Below are positions 56,128 through 64,000 of a stretch of DNA of 64,000 nucleotides, one piece after another. The translations under genes were made by a program, and so were the position numbers. This stretch comes from Halalkalibacter nanhaiisediminis. Its GTDB lineage: Bacteria > Bacillota > Bacilli > Bacillales > Bacillaceae_D. The first letter of the stretch is position 1; every line of letters begins with the position of its first letter. The notes beneath the pieces are model-generated. The model had not been told where the DNA came from, did not search any database, and saw nothing but the letters and a program-made list of their open reading frames with translations. Location of the stretch: assembly GCF_007830185.1 (NCBI RefSeq), contig NZ_VLKZ01000002.1, forward strand, positions 434,001-498,000, written 5' to 3'.

Positions 56128-56157
56128 AAAACAGACCCTTTTAAAAGGACCTGTTTT
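56128..56157 (-). terminator. Terminator of the cold-shock gene
   Basis: AAAACAGgtcCTTTT pairs with AAAAGggtCTGTTTT on the minus strand, followed by a T-run. Confidence 0.75.
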
Positions 56158-56169
56158 TAAAAAACTATT

Positions 56170-56370
56170 TTATGCTTTTTCAACGTTTGCAGCTTGAGGT
56201 CCACGAGCACCTTGCTCAACGTCAAACGTAACTTTTTGACCTTCATCTAATGATTTGAAACCTTCAGATTGAATAGCAGAGAAATGAACGAATACGTCGT
56301 CTCCACTTTCACGTTCGATAAAACCAAAACCTTTTTCTGCGTTAAACCATTTTACTGTACCTTGTTCCAT
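56170..56370 (-). CDS. Cold-shock protein (CspA/CspB family)
   Basis: A 66-residue single CSD that binds single-stranded RNA/DNA. RNP1 is KGFGFIE and RNP2 VFVHFSAI. It has normal length with the family's usual [10 protein letters not shown] start. GGAGGC precedes the ATG. The roughly 150-base region upstream may be a cold-responsive leader, but no diagnostic structure was identified. Confidence 0.95.
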   Translation of the reverse strand: MEQGTVKWFNAEKGFGFIERESGDDVFVHFSAIQSEGFKSLDEGQKVTFDVEQGARGPQAANVEKA

Positions 56371-56586
56371 ATAAATTGCCTCCTAGTGCGCTAAACACAC
56401 AATATATTACTATCCTTGCCTAAAGTGATCATCAAGACGAAAAATCAAATTCTTAATCTATCCTTTACACCGAACAAAAATAATTCTTCTTCATTGTAAC
56501 AGAATATAAGAGTAAATTCAACTTAATACTATGACTTTCTTTTAAGCCTCTTCCTTCTAATTTTAAGAAGGGGCTCGTCTCTTTTA

Positions 56587-56606
56587 AGTTCGATTCCTAA
56601 CTGTCC
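56587..56606 (+). other. tRNA T-arm-like sequence; candidate far attachment site
   Basis: GTTCGATTCCTA is identical to the T-loop/T-stem of selC (starting at 22009), and the next bases (actgtcctg) resemble the tRNA's gacagtcccg. It lies in the same orientation as selC. It may be a degraded attR or simply a tRNA-like remnant. Confidence 0.35.
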
Positions 56607-56688
56607 TGTCAGCTAGAATTTTTTTCGATTGAAAGATACAATTTGAATCTGCTAAAATGAGTCTGTTGCCAAGTAAGGAGGTCATTCT

Positions 56689-57045
56689 ATGTACAGAGGA
56701 AAAGCTTTTTGTGAAGCAAGTATCTACTTATACTCAAAACCAAACGCACCAAAAGAAGAACTTCAAAAACGAATATACAATATTGAAAATTATCAACGTA
56801 CTAACGTAAAAGTTACAGCTGTATATATTTTATCTACAGGATTTGATAAACGTCATAATGAACAGTTTACGTCTCTTTCTGTCATGGCTGAAGTTCTTGT
56901 TAAGTATAGTCATCAAATAACTCATCTTAATGATTATCGCGTCAATGCATGCAGGGAATTAAGAAAGCATTTTCCGTATGCTGGAGCGATTATGGCGCAT
57001 TCCATAGATACGTATAACCCCCATCGTTTAGAAGGGTTCATATAA
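56689..57045 (+). CDS. Conserved-looking protein of unknown function
   Basis: A 118-residue soluble protein: an early mixed alpha/beta region (AFCEASIYLYSKPNAPKEEL), then TAVYILSTGFDKRHNEQFTSL, ending with HFPYAGAIMAHSIDTYNPHRLEGF. It is rich in aromatic and histidine residues. There is no family I can name. AAGGAGG lies eight bases before the ATG and a hairpin follows, so it is a genuine gene. Directly next to the candidate island end at 56,587. Confidence 0.65.
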   Translation: MYRGKAFCEASIYLYSKPNAPKEELQKRIYNIENYQRTNVKVTAVYILSTGFDKRHNEQFTSLSVMAEVLVKYSHQITHLNDYRVNACRELRKHFPYAGAIMAHSIDTYNPHRLEGFI

Positions 57046-57076
57046 AACCTTGACAAAAATGTAAAAACAAACTAAA

Positions 57077-57116
57077 AGCGACCTCATATCCTGGATTAAT
57101 GGATAAAAAGGTCGCT
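57077..57116 (+). terminator. Terminator after the 118-residue gene
   Basis: AGCGACC pairs with GGTCGCT around an inner ATCC/GGAT pair. The downstream T-run is weak. Confidence 0.5.
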
Positions 57117-57553
57117 ATCTTATTAATTCTTCAAGCATTTACTATTAAATCCCTTCTAATACTTCCCTTATAAAGCCTAACTTTTAAAGCTTACCTTCTA
57201 AAGTGTTACTTTTTAAAGCTTAACTTATAATTCAAGTATTTATTTTTATTTTTAGTCCCCGTGTACAAATGTTTCATAGTACACTTCGCTCACCTAAGTC
57301 ATTGGAATCAGTCCCTTCACTTAGTATAGCTATGTTTCCTTTTTTAGAATCTTGTACTCCAAATCCTATCTCCTTTCTTATTTATTTGTTTTTGTTGCTT
57401 GTCTTTATATTAAATTATTATTTATTTATTGTAAATATTCAAAATACTTAATTTTAGAGTGTTTTTCCGATGTTTTCTCTCTTTTTCTTATTTTTTCTAC
57501 ATATATTGAACATTTTCATTTTTTTGTAGTTTTTTAGTCTTTACTAAAAAATA
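57117..57553. other. AT-rich gap before PBP1A
   Basis: No gene supported. Around 57,180-57,215 an approximately 17-base unit is repeated (cttttaaagctta variants three times). T-rich throughout. Confidence 0.45.
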
Positions 57554-57580
57554 AGAGCCCTTAAATTGAACAAGGGCTCT
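57554..57580 (-). terminator. Terminator of the PBP1A gene
   Basis: AGAGCCCTT and AAGGGCTCT pair perfectly around a nine-base loop, followed on the minus strand by TATTTTTT. Confidence 0.85.
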
Positions 57581-57588
57581 ATTGATCT

Positions 57589-60168
57589 TCAATCTACTTC
57601 TTCCTCAACATCGCTCTCTTCCTCACGAGATAATTGTTGTCCATTTATGCCATTATCTTGTTGAGTATACTCTTGTTTTTGCTGCTCTGTTTCATTTTTT
57701 TCTTCTGACTTTTTTTCTTCTTTAGGAACATCTTTGTTGTTTGATGATTCTGCTGGTTGATCGTTCGTTCTTTCTTGCTCTTTTTCAGGCTTAGATTCCT
57801 TTGGTTCTTTTGGTTCTTTTGGTTCTTTTTCTTCTTTCTTTTCTTCTTTTGTTTCTTCTTTTGTTTCTTCTTTTGTTTCTTCTTTTGTTTCTTCTTTTGT
57901 TTCTTCATTCGTTTCTAATTGATCATCTTTTTCGTTTACCTTATTATCCTCGTCGTCCTTTTTTTCTTGTTTTTCTTTGTTTTCTACATTTACCTTTTCT
58001 TCGTCAACTATTGATGAGGCCTCTCTTTCTTTATCCTCTCTTTCTGAATCATCGGTCTGGTTTTGTTGTCTACTAGGCCTCTGTTGTTTCTTCTGCCATT
58101 CATCTTTTACTAGGCTATAAGCGTCCTCTATTGATGTTCCTGATACAAACAATTCCGTTACGATATGGTCGCTATCAGTCCAGCTACTCGCCATCTTGCC
58201 AGTTCGTGTATCAATGGTTATTTCCTCTACAGAATCAGGCTTTTGGAATGCCGCAGTTTCTCCTTCTTTCGACATTTCCTGCATCACTTCTCTAAAGATA
58301 TGCTGGGCAATCTGTCTATCTTCACGTGTTTTAATATAGTTATCTTCACTTAACTGTGAATAGCCAGTCCACACTGCAGCAGTATACTTTGTGGTGTATC
58401 CAGCAAACCATACGTCAGGTACCCCTTCCGTTATATTCAATTGATCTTTTATTTCTTTTGGAAAGTTCGTTGTCCCTGTTTTCCCAGCAACTTCTATTTG
58501 ATCAAGCTGAGCATACCTGCCCGTCCCTTCATTTACAACCGTTTGAAGCATATCTGTAATCATATAAGCAGTATAATCATTCATTGCTCGAATGGGATCA
58601 GGTTTCAAATTAATCTCTGTTCCATCAGGAAAGACAACTTTTCGAACAGTATGGGGCTCGTGAAAGATCCCACCATTACCAAAGGCAGAATAAGCACCAG
58701 CTAATTCAAGTGGAGAAATTCCTTCATGAAAAGAGCCAAGTGCATAAGACTCATAAATTGCGTCATTAAATGATATACCTAAATTGGAAGCAAATTGTGC
58801 AGCACGCTCATAACCAACTTCATTAAACGTTTTGACCGCTGGAATATTCCATGAGTTTTTCAAAGCTTCGCGAATGGACATCATACCGTGATATTGATTA
58901 TTAAAATTGCTAATAACTTGGTCGGTTCCTTTATACGTCATTTCCTCATCTTTAATTTGTTGAAAAGTTGACCATTTTAAATACTCAATTGCTGGGCCAT
59001 AGCTTAAAATTGGTTTGATTGTTGAGCCTGGTGAACGCTGAATATTTGTTGCATAATTTGTTCGGTTTTCACCAGCATTCTGATTTCTACCTCCACCAAT
59101 TGCTTTAATTTCTCCCGATTTCGTATCAATCAAGGTTATTCCTGCTTGAAACTCGTCATCTGGGTATGTGATGTATTCATTCGTATTTAGAACCTTTTCA
59201 ACGTGTTGCTGTGCGTTGGGATCAAGCGTTGTATAAATTTTTAATCCTCCGTTATAGATCATCGAAGGCGTTATTTCATTAATCTCTTCTAATTCTTTAA
59301 AAACTTGATCCATAAAAGCAGCAGAAATGGAATGATCGGCTCCTTTTTCGGTTACCATGTCTTTAACTGTAACAGATAAGGCATTGTTGTACTCTTCCTC
59401 CGTAATAAATCCATGTTCATACATAAGAGAAAGAACGATATTTCTTCGATTCTCTGCGAGTTCAGGATTTTCGTATGGATTATACCCACTAGGCCTTTGC
59501 GGAAGTCCAGCAAGTAAAGCAGCTTCTGCAATTGTTAACTCTTTTACCTCTTTTCCAAAATAGTTATCGGCAGCAGTGACGATACCATAAGCTCCATTAC
59601 CGAAATAAATTTTATTTAAATAAAGCTCAAGAATTTCATCTTTTGTATACTGTTGCTCAAGTTTAAGTGCAAGATAAACCTCTTGAATTTTGCGCTCAAT
59701 CGTTTTTTCTGAAGTTAATATAGCATTTTTTACGACTTGTTGAGTAATGGTACTGCCACCTTCAGAACCAAAGCCGTCCGTTATATTGGATACCGCTGCT
59801 CCTCCAATTCTCCTTAAATCAACCCCATTATGGGATTCGAAGCGAATGTCTTCAATTGCTATAAATGCATTTCGAACAATTGAAGGTACTTCCTCAATTT
59901 CAATCGATTTTCGATGTTCTCCCCCATTAAGGTCAAAAATTTCTTGATTGTTTTGATCATAAACAGTCGATGAGTTCGAAAAATTAAATGTCTCCTCATT
60001 CATTTCAGGGGCCTCCTGCATTACACCGTAAATTTGAAACCCTCCAATGGATAAAGCAACAAGTATTAAAATAGAAAACACAAGGATTGTTTTAAAAAAC
60101 AGACCTTTTCTTTTTCCTTTTTTCTTTTCCTTTTTTTGTTTTTGCCTTGATGGCTTTTTATCTTCCAT
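57589..60168 (-). CDS. Class A penicillin-binding protein (PBP1A family) with repetitive acidic/basic tail
   Basis: An 859-residue bifunctional peptidoglycan synthase. It has a basic cytoplasmic N-terminus and one membrane helix (about 25-48), then a GT51 glycosyltransferase (EDIRFESHNGVDLRRI, GGSTITQQVVKN). The transpeptidase follows with SPGSTIKPIL (S-x-x-K), NSWNIPA (SxN) and VAGKTGTTN (KTG). After about residue 665 comes a low-complexity tail of Lys/Glu/Gln. Within it the tetrapeptide KEET repeats five times and KEP three times, encoded by 12- and 9-bp tandem repeats. It makes glycan strands and cross-links them; the tail lies outside the membrane. Confidence 0.93.
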   Translation of the reverse strand: MEDKKPSRQKQKKEKKKGKRKGLFFKTILVFSILILVALSIGGFQIYGVMQEAPEMNEETFNFSNSSTVYDQNNQEIFDLNGGEHRKSIEIEEVPSIVRNAFIAIEDIRFESHNGVDLRRIGGAAVSNITDGFGSEGGSTITQQVVKNAILTSEKTIERKIQEVYLALKLEQQYTKDEILELYLNKIYFGNGAYGIVTAADNYFGKEVKELTIAEAALLAGLPQRPSGYNPYENPELAENRRNIVLSLMYEHGFITEEEYNNALSVTVKDMVTEKGADHSISAAFMDQVFKELEEINEITPSMIYNGGLKIYTTLDPNAQQHVEKVLNTNEYITYPDDEFQAGITLIDTKSGEIKAIGGGRNQNAGENRTNYATNIQRSPGSTIKPILSYGPAIEYLKWSTFQQIKDEEMTYKGTDQVISNFNNQYHGMMSIREALKNSWNIPAVKTFNEVGYERAAQFASNLGISFNDAIYESYALGSFHEGISPLELAGAYSAFGNGGIFHEPHTVRKVVFPDGTEINLKPDPIRAMNDYTAYMITDMLQTVVNEGTGRYAQLDQIEVAGKTGTTNFPKEIKDQLNITEGVPDVWFAGYTTKYTAAVWTGYSQLSEDNYIKTREDRQIAQHIFREVMQEMSKEGETAAFQKPDSVEEITIDTRTGKMASSWTDSDHIVTELFVSGTSIEDAYSLVKDEWQKKQQRPSRQQNQTDDSEREDKEREASSIVDEEKVNVENKEKQEKKDDEDNKVNEKDDQLETNEETKEETKEETKEETKEETKEEKKEEKEPKEPKEPKESKPEKEQERTNDQPAESSNNKDVPKEEKKSEEKNETEQQKQEYTQQDNGINGQQLSREEESDVEEEVD
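57845..57910. repeat. 12-bp tandem repeats in the PBP1A tail
   Basis: ttttgtttcttc occurs five times in a row with one degenerate copy after, encoding EETK units. Adjacent ggttctttt units encode KEP repeats. Copy number may vary by slippage. Confidence 0.85.
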
Positions 60169-60254
60169 AATATCCCCCCAAAAAAATACGACAATAAGAT
60201 TACGTTAACAACTTCCCTTTTTTAAAAAAGTTAAAACTAATTTTCCAAAATAAA

Positions 60255-60277
60255 AAAACTCTCATTGCGAGAGTTTT
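60255..60277 (-). terminator. Terminator of fabF
   Basis: AAAACTCTC pairs with GAGAGTTTT around a five-base loop, with long T-runs on the minus strand. Confidence 0.85.
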
Positions 60278-60303
60278 TTATTTTTACGAACTAAACAAAA
60301 CGT

Positions 60304-61542
60304 TTATTCTGCTTTTTTAAACACTAACGAAACATTGTGACCACCAAACCCTAAAGAATTAGATAAAACAATAGTAACGTCCAATTCCCTTGCAACATTT
60401 GGTACGTAATCTAAATTAAGTGCTGGGTCAGGCGTTTCATAATTCATTGTTGGTGGTATGATGCCATTTTTTATAGATAAGAGAGAAAAAATAGCCTCAA
60501 TCGCTCCAGCTGCTCCGAGGAGATGTCCTGTCATTGATTTCGTAGAACTTACTGATAACGCAGTAGCGTGTATTCCAAATACTTCTTTTATCGCTTTCGT
60601 TTCATATAAATCGTTATAATATGTACTTGTGCCGTGGGCATTAATATAATCAACTTGATCTGGCGAGATACCAGCATCATTTAATGCTAATGTCATTGCA
60701 CGTCCTGCACCTTCTCCGTCAGGCGCTGGTGTAGTAATATGATGCGCATCCCCTGTCGCACCGTATCCAACAAGTTCTCCGTAAATATTTGCACCACGAG
60801 CTCGTGCATGCTCTAACTCTTCTAAAATGATAATTCCTGCACCTTCTGCAATGACAAATCCATCTCGATTTTGATCAAATGGACGACTCGCTGTAGCAGG
60901 ATCTGGATTTGTTGAGAGAGCTGTCATATTTTGAAAACCTGCTATCGTCATGTCCGTAATCGCAGCTTCTGTTCCTCCTGTAATCATCATGTCCTGATCA
61001 CCATTTTGAATCACACGGAAGGCATCTCCAATTGAATTGGCACCAGAAGCACATGCCGTAACAGAGCAATTATTGATTCCTTTCGCGCCAAGTTCGATGG
61101 AAACACGCCCTGCAGCCATATCAGGAATGAGCATCGGAATGATAAATGGACTAACGCGCTTTGGCCCTTTATCTAAAAATCGCTTATGTTGTTCTTCAAA
61201 TGCATCTAACCCACCAATACCTGATCCAATCCAGACACCGATACGCTCTGGCTCGACATCTTTTCCAATTTGAAGTTCTGCATCCTTCACAGCCATTTTA
61301 CTTGCAGCAATAGCGAATTGTGTAAACCTCGCCATCCTTCTTGCTTCCTTACTGTCTATGAAATCTTCAGGTATAAACCCCTTTACTTCTCCGGCTACTT
61401 TCACGTTAAATTTCTCAGAATCGATTCTTGTGATCGGAGCAATACCAGACACACCATCTTTAATTTTCTCCCACGTCGTCATCGCATCATTCCCTAAAGG
61501 TGTAACGGCCCCTATCCCTGTAATGACTACTCTTTTTTTCAT
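60304..61542 (-). CDS. fabF: 3-oxoacyl-ACP synthase II
   Basis: A 412-residue elongating condensing enzyme of type II fatty acid synthesis. The catalytic Cys is in [15 protein letters not shown], the two His in [11 protein letters not shown] and [12 protein letters not shown], and the final Gly loop in [11 protein letters not shown]. The start at 61542 has AGAGGA eight bases upstream; the longer frame reads through that site. It is 25 bases after fabH, as usual in bacilli, and is probably controlled by FapR, though no FapR box was recognised. Confidence 0.96.
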   Translation of the reverse strand: MKKRVVITGIGAVTPLGNDAMTTWEKIKDGVSGIAPITRIDSEKFNVKVAGEVKGFIPEDFIDSKEARRMARFTQFAIAASKMAVKDAELQIGKDVEPERIGVWIGSGIGGLDAFEEQHKRFLDKGPKRVSPFIIPMLIPDMAAGRVSIELGAKGINNCSVTACASGANSIGDAFRVIQNGDQDMMITGGTEAAITDMTIAGFQNMTALSTNPDPATASRPFDQNRDGFVIAEGAGIIILEELEHARARGANIYGELVGYGATGDAHHITTPAPDGEGAGRAMTLALNDAGISPDQVDYINAHGTSTYYNDLYETKAIKEVFGIHATALSVSSTKSMTGHLLGAAGAIEAIFSLLSIKNGIIPPTMNYETPDPALNLDYVPNVARELDVTIVLSNSLGFGGHNVSLVFKKAE

Positions 61543-61567
61543 ATCAATTTTCCTCTCTTCATTCAAA

Positions 61568-62512
61568 TTATTTGCCCCATCTTAAACAAACAGCACCCCA
61601 TGTTAATCCTCCTCCAAATCCGACCATAACGATCACATCATCGTCCTGTATCTTTCCTTCTTCTAACTCTGTAAACAATGCTAATGGAATCGAAGCAGCT
61701 GACGTATTACCATGGATTTTGACTGTTGTTGATACTTTCTCTTTATCCAGACCGAGTCTCTCTCTAGCAGCATCAATAATACGAAGGTTCGCTTGATGTG
61801 GAACAAGAAAATCAACATCCTCTTTCTTAAGGCCAGCTTTTTCGACAACACTTAAACTAGATTCAGGCATTTGACGAACAGCAAATTTAAACACTTCTCT
61901 ACCGCTCATGGAAACGGTATTCGTTTTAGGATCAACTAGTAAATGATTTGCTCCAGCACCGTCAGCACCTAATTCAAAGGATAAAAAACCTCTTCCTTCT
62001 TGTACTTCACTAAGTACAACAGCACCAGCACCGTCTCCAAACAAAACACTTGTATTTCGATCTGCCCAATCTATTATCTTTGAAAATTTTTCACTACCAA
62101 TAATTAATACATTTTTATATGTACCCGTTTCAATAAATTGTTTACCAGTGACTAACGCATAAACAAATCCCGAACAAGCAGCACTCACATCCATAGCGGG
62201 TATATGACTAATACCAAGAGCTTCTTGGACCAAACAGGCTACAGATGGAAAGGGATAATCGGGTGTTGCGGTAGCAACTAAAATTAAATCAATATCACGA
62301 GCATGTATGGAAGCATCTAATAAAGCATTTTCCGCCGCGATAATTGCCATATTAGACGTATCCATATCACGACTTGCAATTCTACGTTCTTCTATGCCCG
62401 TTCTTGTCCGAATCCATTCATCACTTGTATCTATATTTTTTGCTAAATCATCATTTGTCATTATTTCATCTGGAATATAAGTACCTACACCAATGATACC
62501 TACACATTTCAT
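61568..62512 (-). CDS. fabH: 3-oxoacyl-ACP synthase III
   Basis: A 314-residue initiating condensing enzyme that joins acyl-CoA to malonyl-ACP. The catalytic triad is the Cys in [13 protein letters not shown], the His in [10 protein letters not shown] and the Asn in [28 protein letters not shown] closes the fold. AGGGTGG lies five bases before the ATG. The sequence TTATGACTTGGTCATAA near 62,530-62,550 lies upstream and may contain the fab promoter. Confidence 0.95.
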   Translation of the reverse strand: MKCVGIIGVGTYIPDEIMTNDDLAKNIDTSDEWIRTRTGIEERRIASRDMDTSNMAIIAAENALLDASIHARDIDLILVATATPDYPFPSVACLVQEALGISHIPAMDVSAACSGFVYALVTGKQFIETGTYKNVLIIGSEKFSKIIDWADRNTSVLFGDGAGAVVLSEVQEGRGFLSFELGADGAGANHLLVDPKTNTVSMSGREVFKFAVRQMPESSLSVVEKAGLKKEDVDFLVPHQANLRIIDAARERLGLDKEKVSTTVKIHGNTSAASIPLALFTELEEGKIQDDDVIVMVGFGGGLTWGAVCLRWGK

Positions 62513-62693
62513 GTAACCACCCTAACTTATAAATTTATGACTTGGTCATAATATCTCCTCGTTATATTATAAACGTTTATGATAAAAAACGGCATAAAAT
62601 ATAAAAACAAATAATAATCACAAGAAATGCAGCTCTTTTTAACTTCTTATCACTACAAAATGTTTCAATCGATTACAATGTATTAGAAATTAG

Positions 62694-62722
62694 AAAAAGA
62701 CAAGTACTATACTCGTCTTTTT
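62694..62722 (-). terminator. Terminator between the kinase and fabH
   Basis: AAAAAGACaAGTA pairs with TACTcGTCTTTTT around three bases. Symmetric A/T runs make it potentially bidirectional. Confidence 0.75.
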
Positions 62723-62765
62723 ATTATTGACAGCAACCACAATTCAATTTTGCAAATAATAGAAC

Positions 62766-64000
62766 TTAATGCGAAGCTTCAATTGCAAGTATAACCGTAA
62801 ACGTTGTTCCATGATTTAGCTGACTTTCCACTTTTATTGTACCGCGATGATTTTCGATGATTTTGTAGCTCACCATTAACCCTAGTCCGTTTCCTTCTTT
62901 CTTCATCGTAAAAAAAGGTTCACCTAATTTTTTGATTTTATCTGGAGGAATACCAATTCCCTCGTCACGGACTGTAATGTGTACGTCATTCTTTTCTTTA
63001 TGAATGTTCACATGAATTTTACCACCATTCGGCATTGCTTCCATTCCATTTTTAAATAAATTTAAAAATACTTGCTTCAATTGATTTTCTTCACATTTAA
63101 CAATTATTTCTTCAACTTCTGGTTGAAATATAAATTGAACGTTTTTTAAGTTAGACTCAGATGAGAGCATGGAAATAATATATTTGATAATTGAAATAAT
63201 ATCTCTCTTAGAAAAGGTGATTGCATGTGGCTTTGCTAATACCATTAATTCATTTACAATAAAATTTATTCTTTCAATCTCATCTAGGACAACATTTTTA
63301 TACACTTGATTTTCAAATCCGATTTGTGAAAACCCTTTAATCGTTGTTAAAGGATTCCTGATTTCATGTGCTACACCAGCAGCAAGTTCACCGATTGCAG
63401 CTAATTTTTCACTTCTTTGTAATACCTCCTCTGCTTCTTTGCGGGAGGTTATATCTTGTTGAATCGTTACATATTGATATGGTTGAAGCTTATCTTCTTT
63501 AAAATAAGGAACGATCGTTGTATCAACCCAAAAGGTTGAACCATCCTTTGCTCTTTTTTTAATTTCCCCTCTCCAAACCATGCCTCGTTCAATTTTTTCA
63601 AATATTTTCGGGTAAAAATCGGGGGAGTGATAATCCGAGTCGAGGATATCATGATTCTTTCCGATTAATTCCTCACGTCTAAATTTCGTTAATTCACAAA
63701 AAGCATCATTGACAAAAGAATAACGAAAATGACGATCTAATATAGCAAGAAACGAGGATTTATCTAATGCATATTTGATGTGAGATAATTCATCAAGCGT
63801 CTTTTTAAGTTTCTCTTCGGTCTTCTTATGGTGAGAAACCTCCGTTCTAATCGACGCAAATTGATAAGCTTCACCCTTTTGATTTAAGAAAGGAACAATT
63901 GTCGTTTGTACCCAGTAAAAGCTTCCGTCCTTCGCTTTATTACGAATGACACCACTCCATTTTTCACCTTTTGTAATGGTCTGCCATAATTCTTTAAAAA
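62766..64000 (-). CDS. PAS sensor histidine kinase, N-terminus outside window
   Basis: At least 411 codons are visible to the window edge with no stop. One PAS domain ends with GSFYWVQTTIVPF and a second holds FVNDAFCELT through DGSTFWVDTTIVPYF. HisKA follows with the phospho-acceptor in GVAHEIRNPLTTIKGF. The HATPase has the N box NLFKNGMEAMP, G1 DEGIGIP and G2 GNGLGLMVSYKI. It is soluble where visible, reminiscent of KinA/KinE-type sporulation kinases. Signal and partner regulator are unknown. Confidence 0.92.
   Translation of the reverse strand, partial: FKELWQTITKGEKWSGVIRNKAKDGSFYWVQTTIVPFLNQKGEAYQFASIRTEVSHHKKTEEKLKKTLDELSHIKYALDKSSFLAILDRHFRYSFVNDAFCELTKFRREELIGKNHDILDSDYHSPDFYPKIFEKIERGMVWRGEIKKRAKDGSTFWVDTTIVPYFKEDKLQPYQYVTIQQDITSRKEAEEVLQRSEKLAAIGELAAGVAHEIRNPLTTIKGFSQIGFENQVYKNVVLDEIERINFIVNELMVLAKPHAITFSKRDIISIIKYIISMLSSESNLKNVQFIFQPEVEEIIVKCEENQLKQVFLNLFKNGMEAMPNGGKIHVNIHKEKNDVHITVRDEGIGIPPDKIKKLGEPFFTMKKEGNGLGLMVSYKIIENHRGTIKVESQLNHGTTFTVILAIEASH

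Noticed and set aside
57801-58076. 91-residue leucine/phenylalanine-rich ORF opposite the PBP1A tail
   Set aside because: It is the antisense of the Lys/Glu-rich repeats, with no ribosome site.
1-64000. CRISPR array
   Set aside because: No regularly spaced direct repeats were seen anywhere; the only tandem repeats are short coding repeats in the PBP1A gene.

Overview
The window is low-G+C DNA from an endospore-forming member of the Bacillaceae. The sporulation genes support this: sspN-, sspO- and sspP-like genes, a gamma-SASP-like gene, a YaaH/SleL-type cortex hydrolase and DUF421/DUF1657 proteins. Bacillus-type HPr, FabHF, PBP1A, CspA and cre boxes agree. The genus cannot be fixed from sequence alone. 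A selenocysteine-using, partly anaerobic bacillus would fit.

Positions 1-9,700 are ordinary chromosome: transporter, spore and membrane genes, aconitase and small acid-soluble spore proteins. Positions 10,296-22,033 hold a nearly complete selenium locus. It contains selA, an Rdx (SelW-like) selenoprotein with a CMMU motif, a selD that itself carries an in-frame UGA (GUGC), selB and the tRNA-Sec gene selC. Both UGA codons are followed by short hairpins suitable as bacterial SECIS elements. selB heads an apparent five-gene operon that continues with a glycosyltransferase resembling the selenosugar synthase SenB and a complete PhnD-PhnE-PhnC-type ABC importer, ending at a good terminator. This is the most interesting part of the window: selenium import, selenophosphate, selenosugar-type chemistry and Sec decoding appear physically linked in a Gram-positive genome. 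A histidine phosphatase, a methionine aminopeptidase and tiny peptides lie between selD and the operon.

Immediately 3' of selC lies a tyrosine integrase inactivated by an in-frame TAA, with an excisionase-like gene. From here to about 56.6 kb nearly everything is accessory. There is a McrBC restriction pair, a NUDIX gene, and decayed SRAP, IS3-family and nuclease genes. Next comes a Gat-type PTS/pentitol-like catabolic region with HPr, transketolase, IIC, IIB, IIA, RpiB, a catalytically eroded PFK-like pseudogene, two polyol dehydrogenases, a second IIB and a PRD regulator. After it come a SelO remnant, a putative type I holin-like toxin, a MerR-HTH/Mrr nuclease, an orphan amidase with a broken holin, a TctABC transporter under a perfect cre box, an acyl-CoA ligase, a CarD-like protein and a cold-shock protein. 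A degenerate copy of the selC 3' end at 56,587 may mark the far end of a roughly 34.5-kb selC island.

Positions 57.5-64 kb return to core functions: PBP1A with a repeat-rich tail, fabF, fabH and a PAS sensor kinase that runs off the window.
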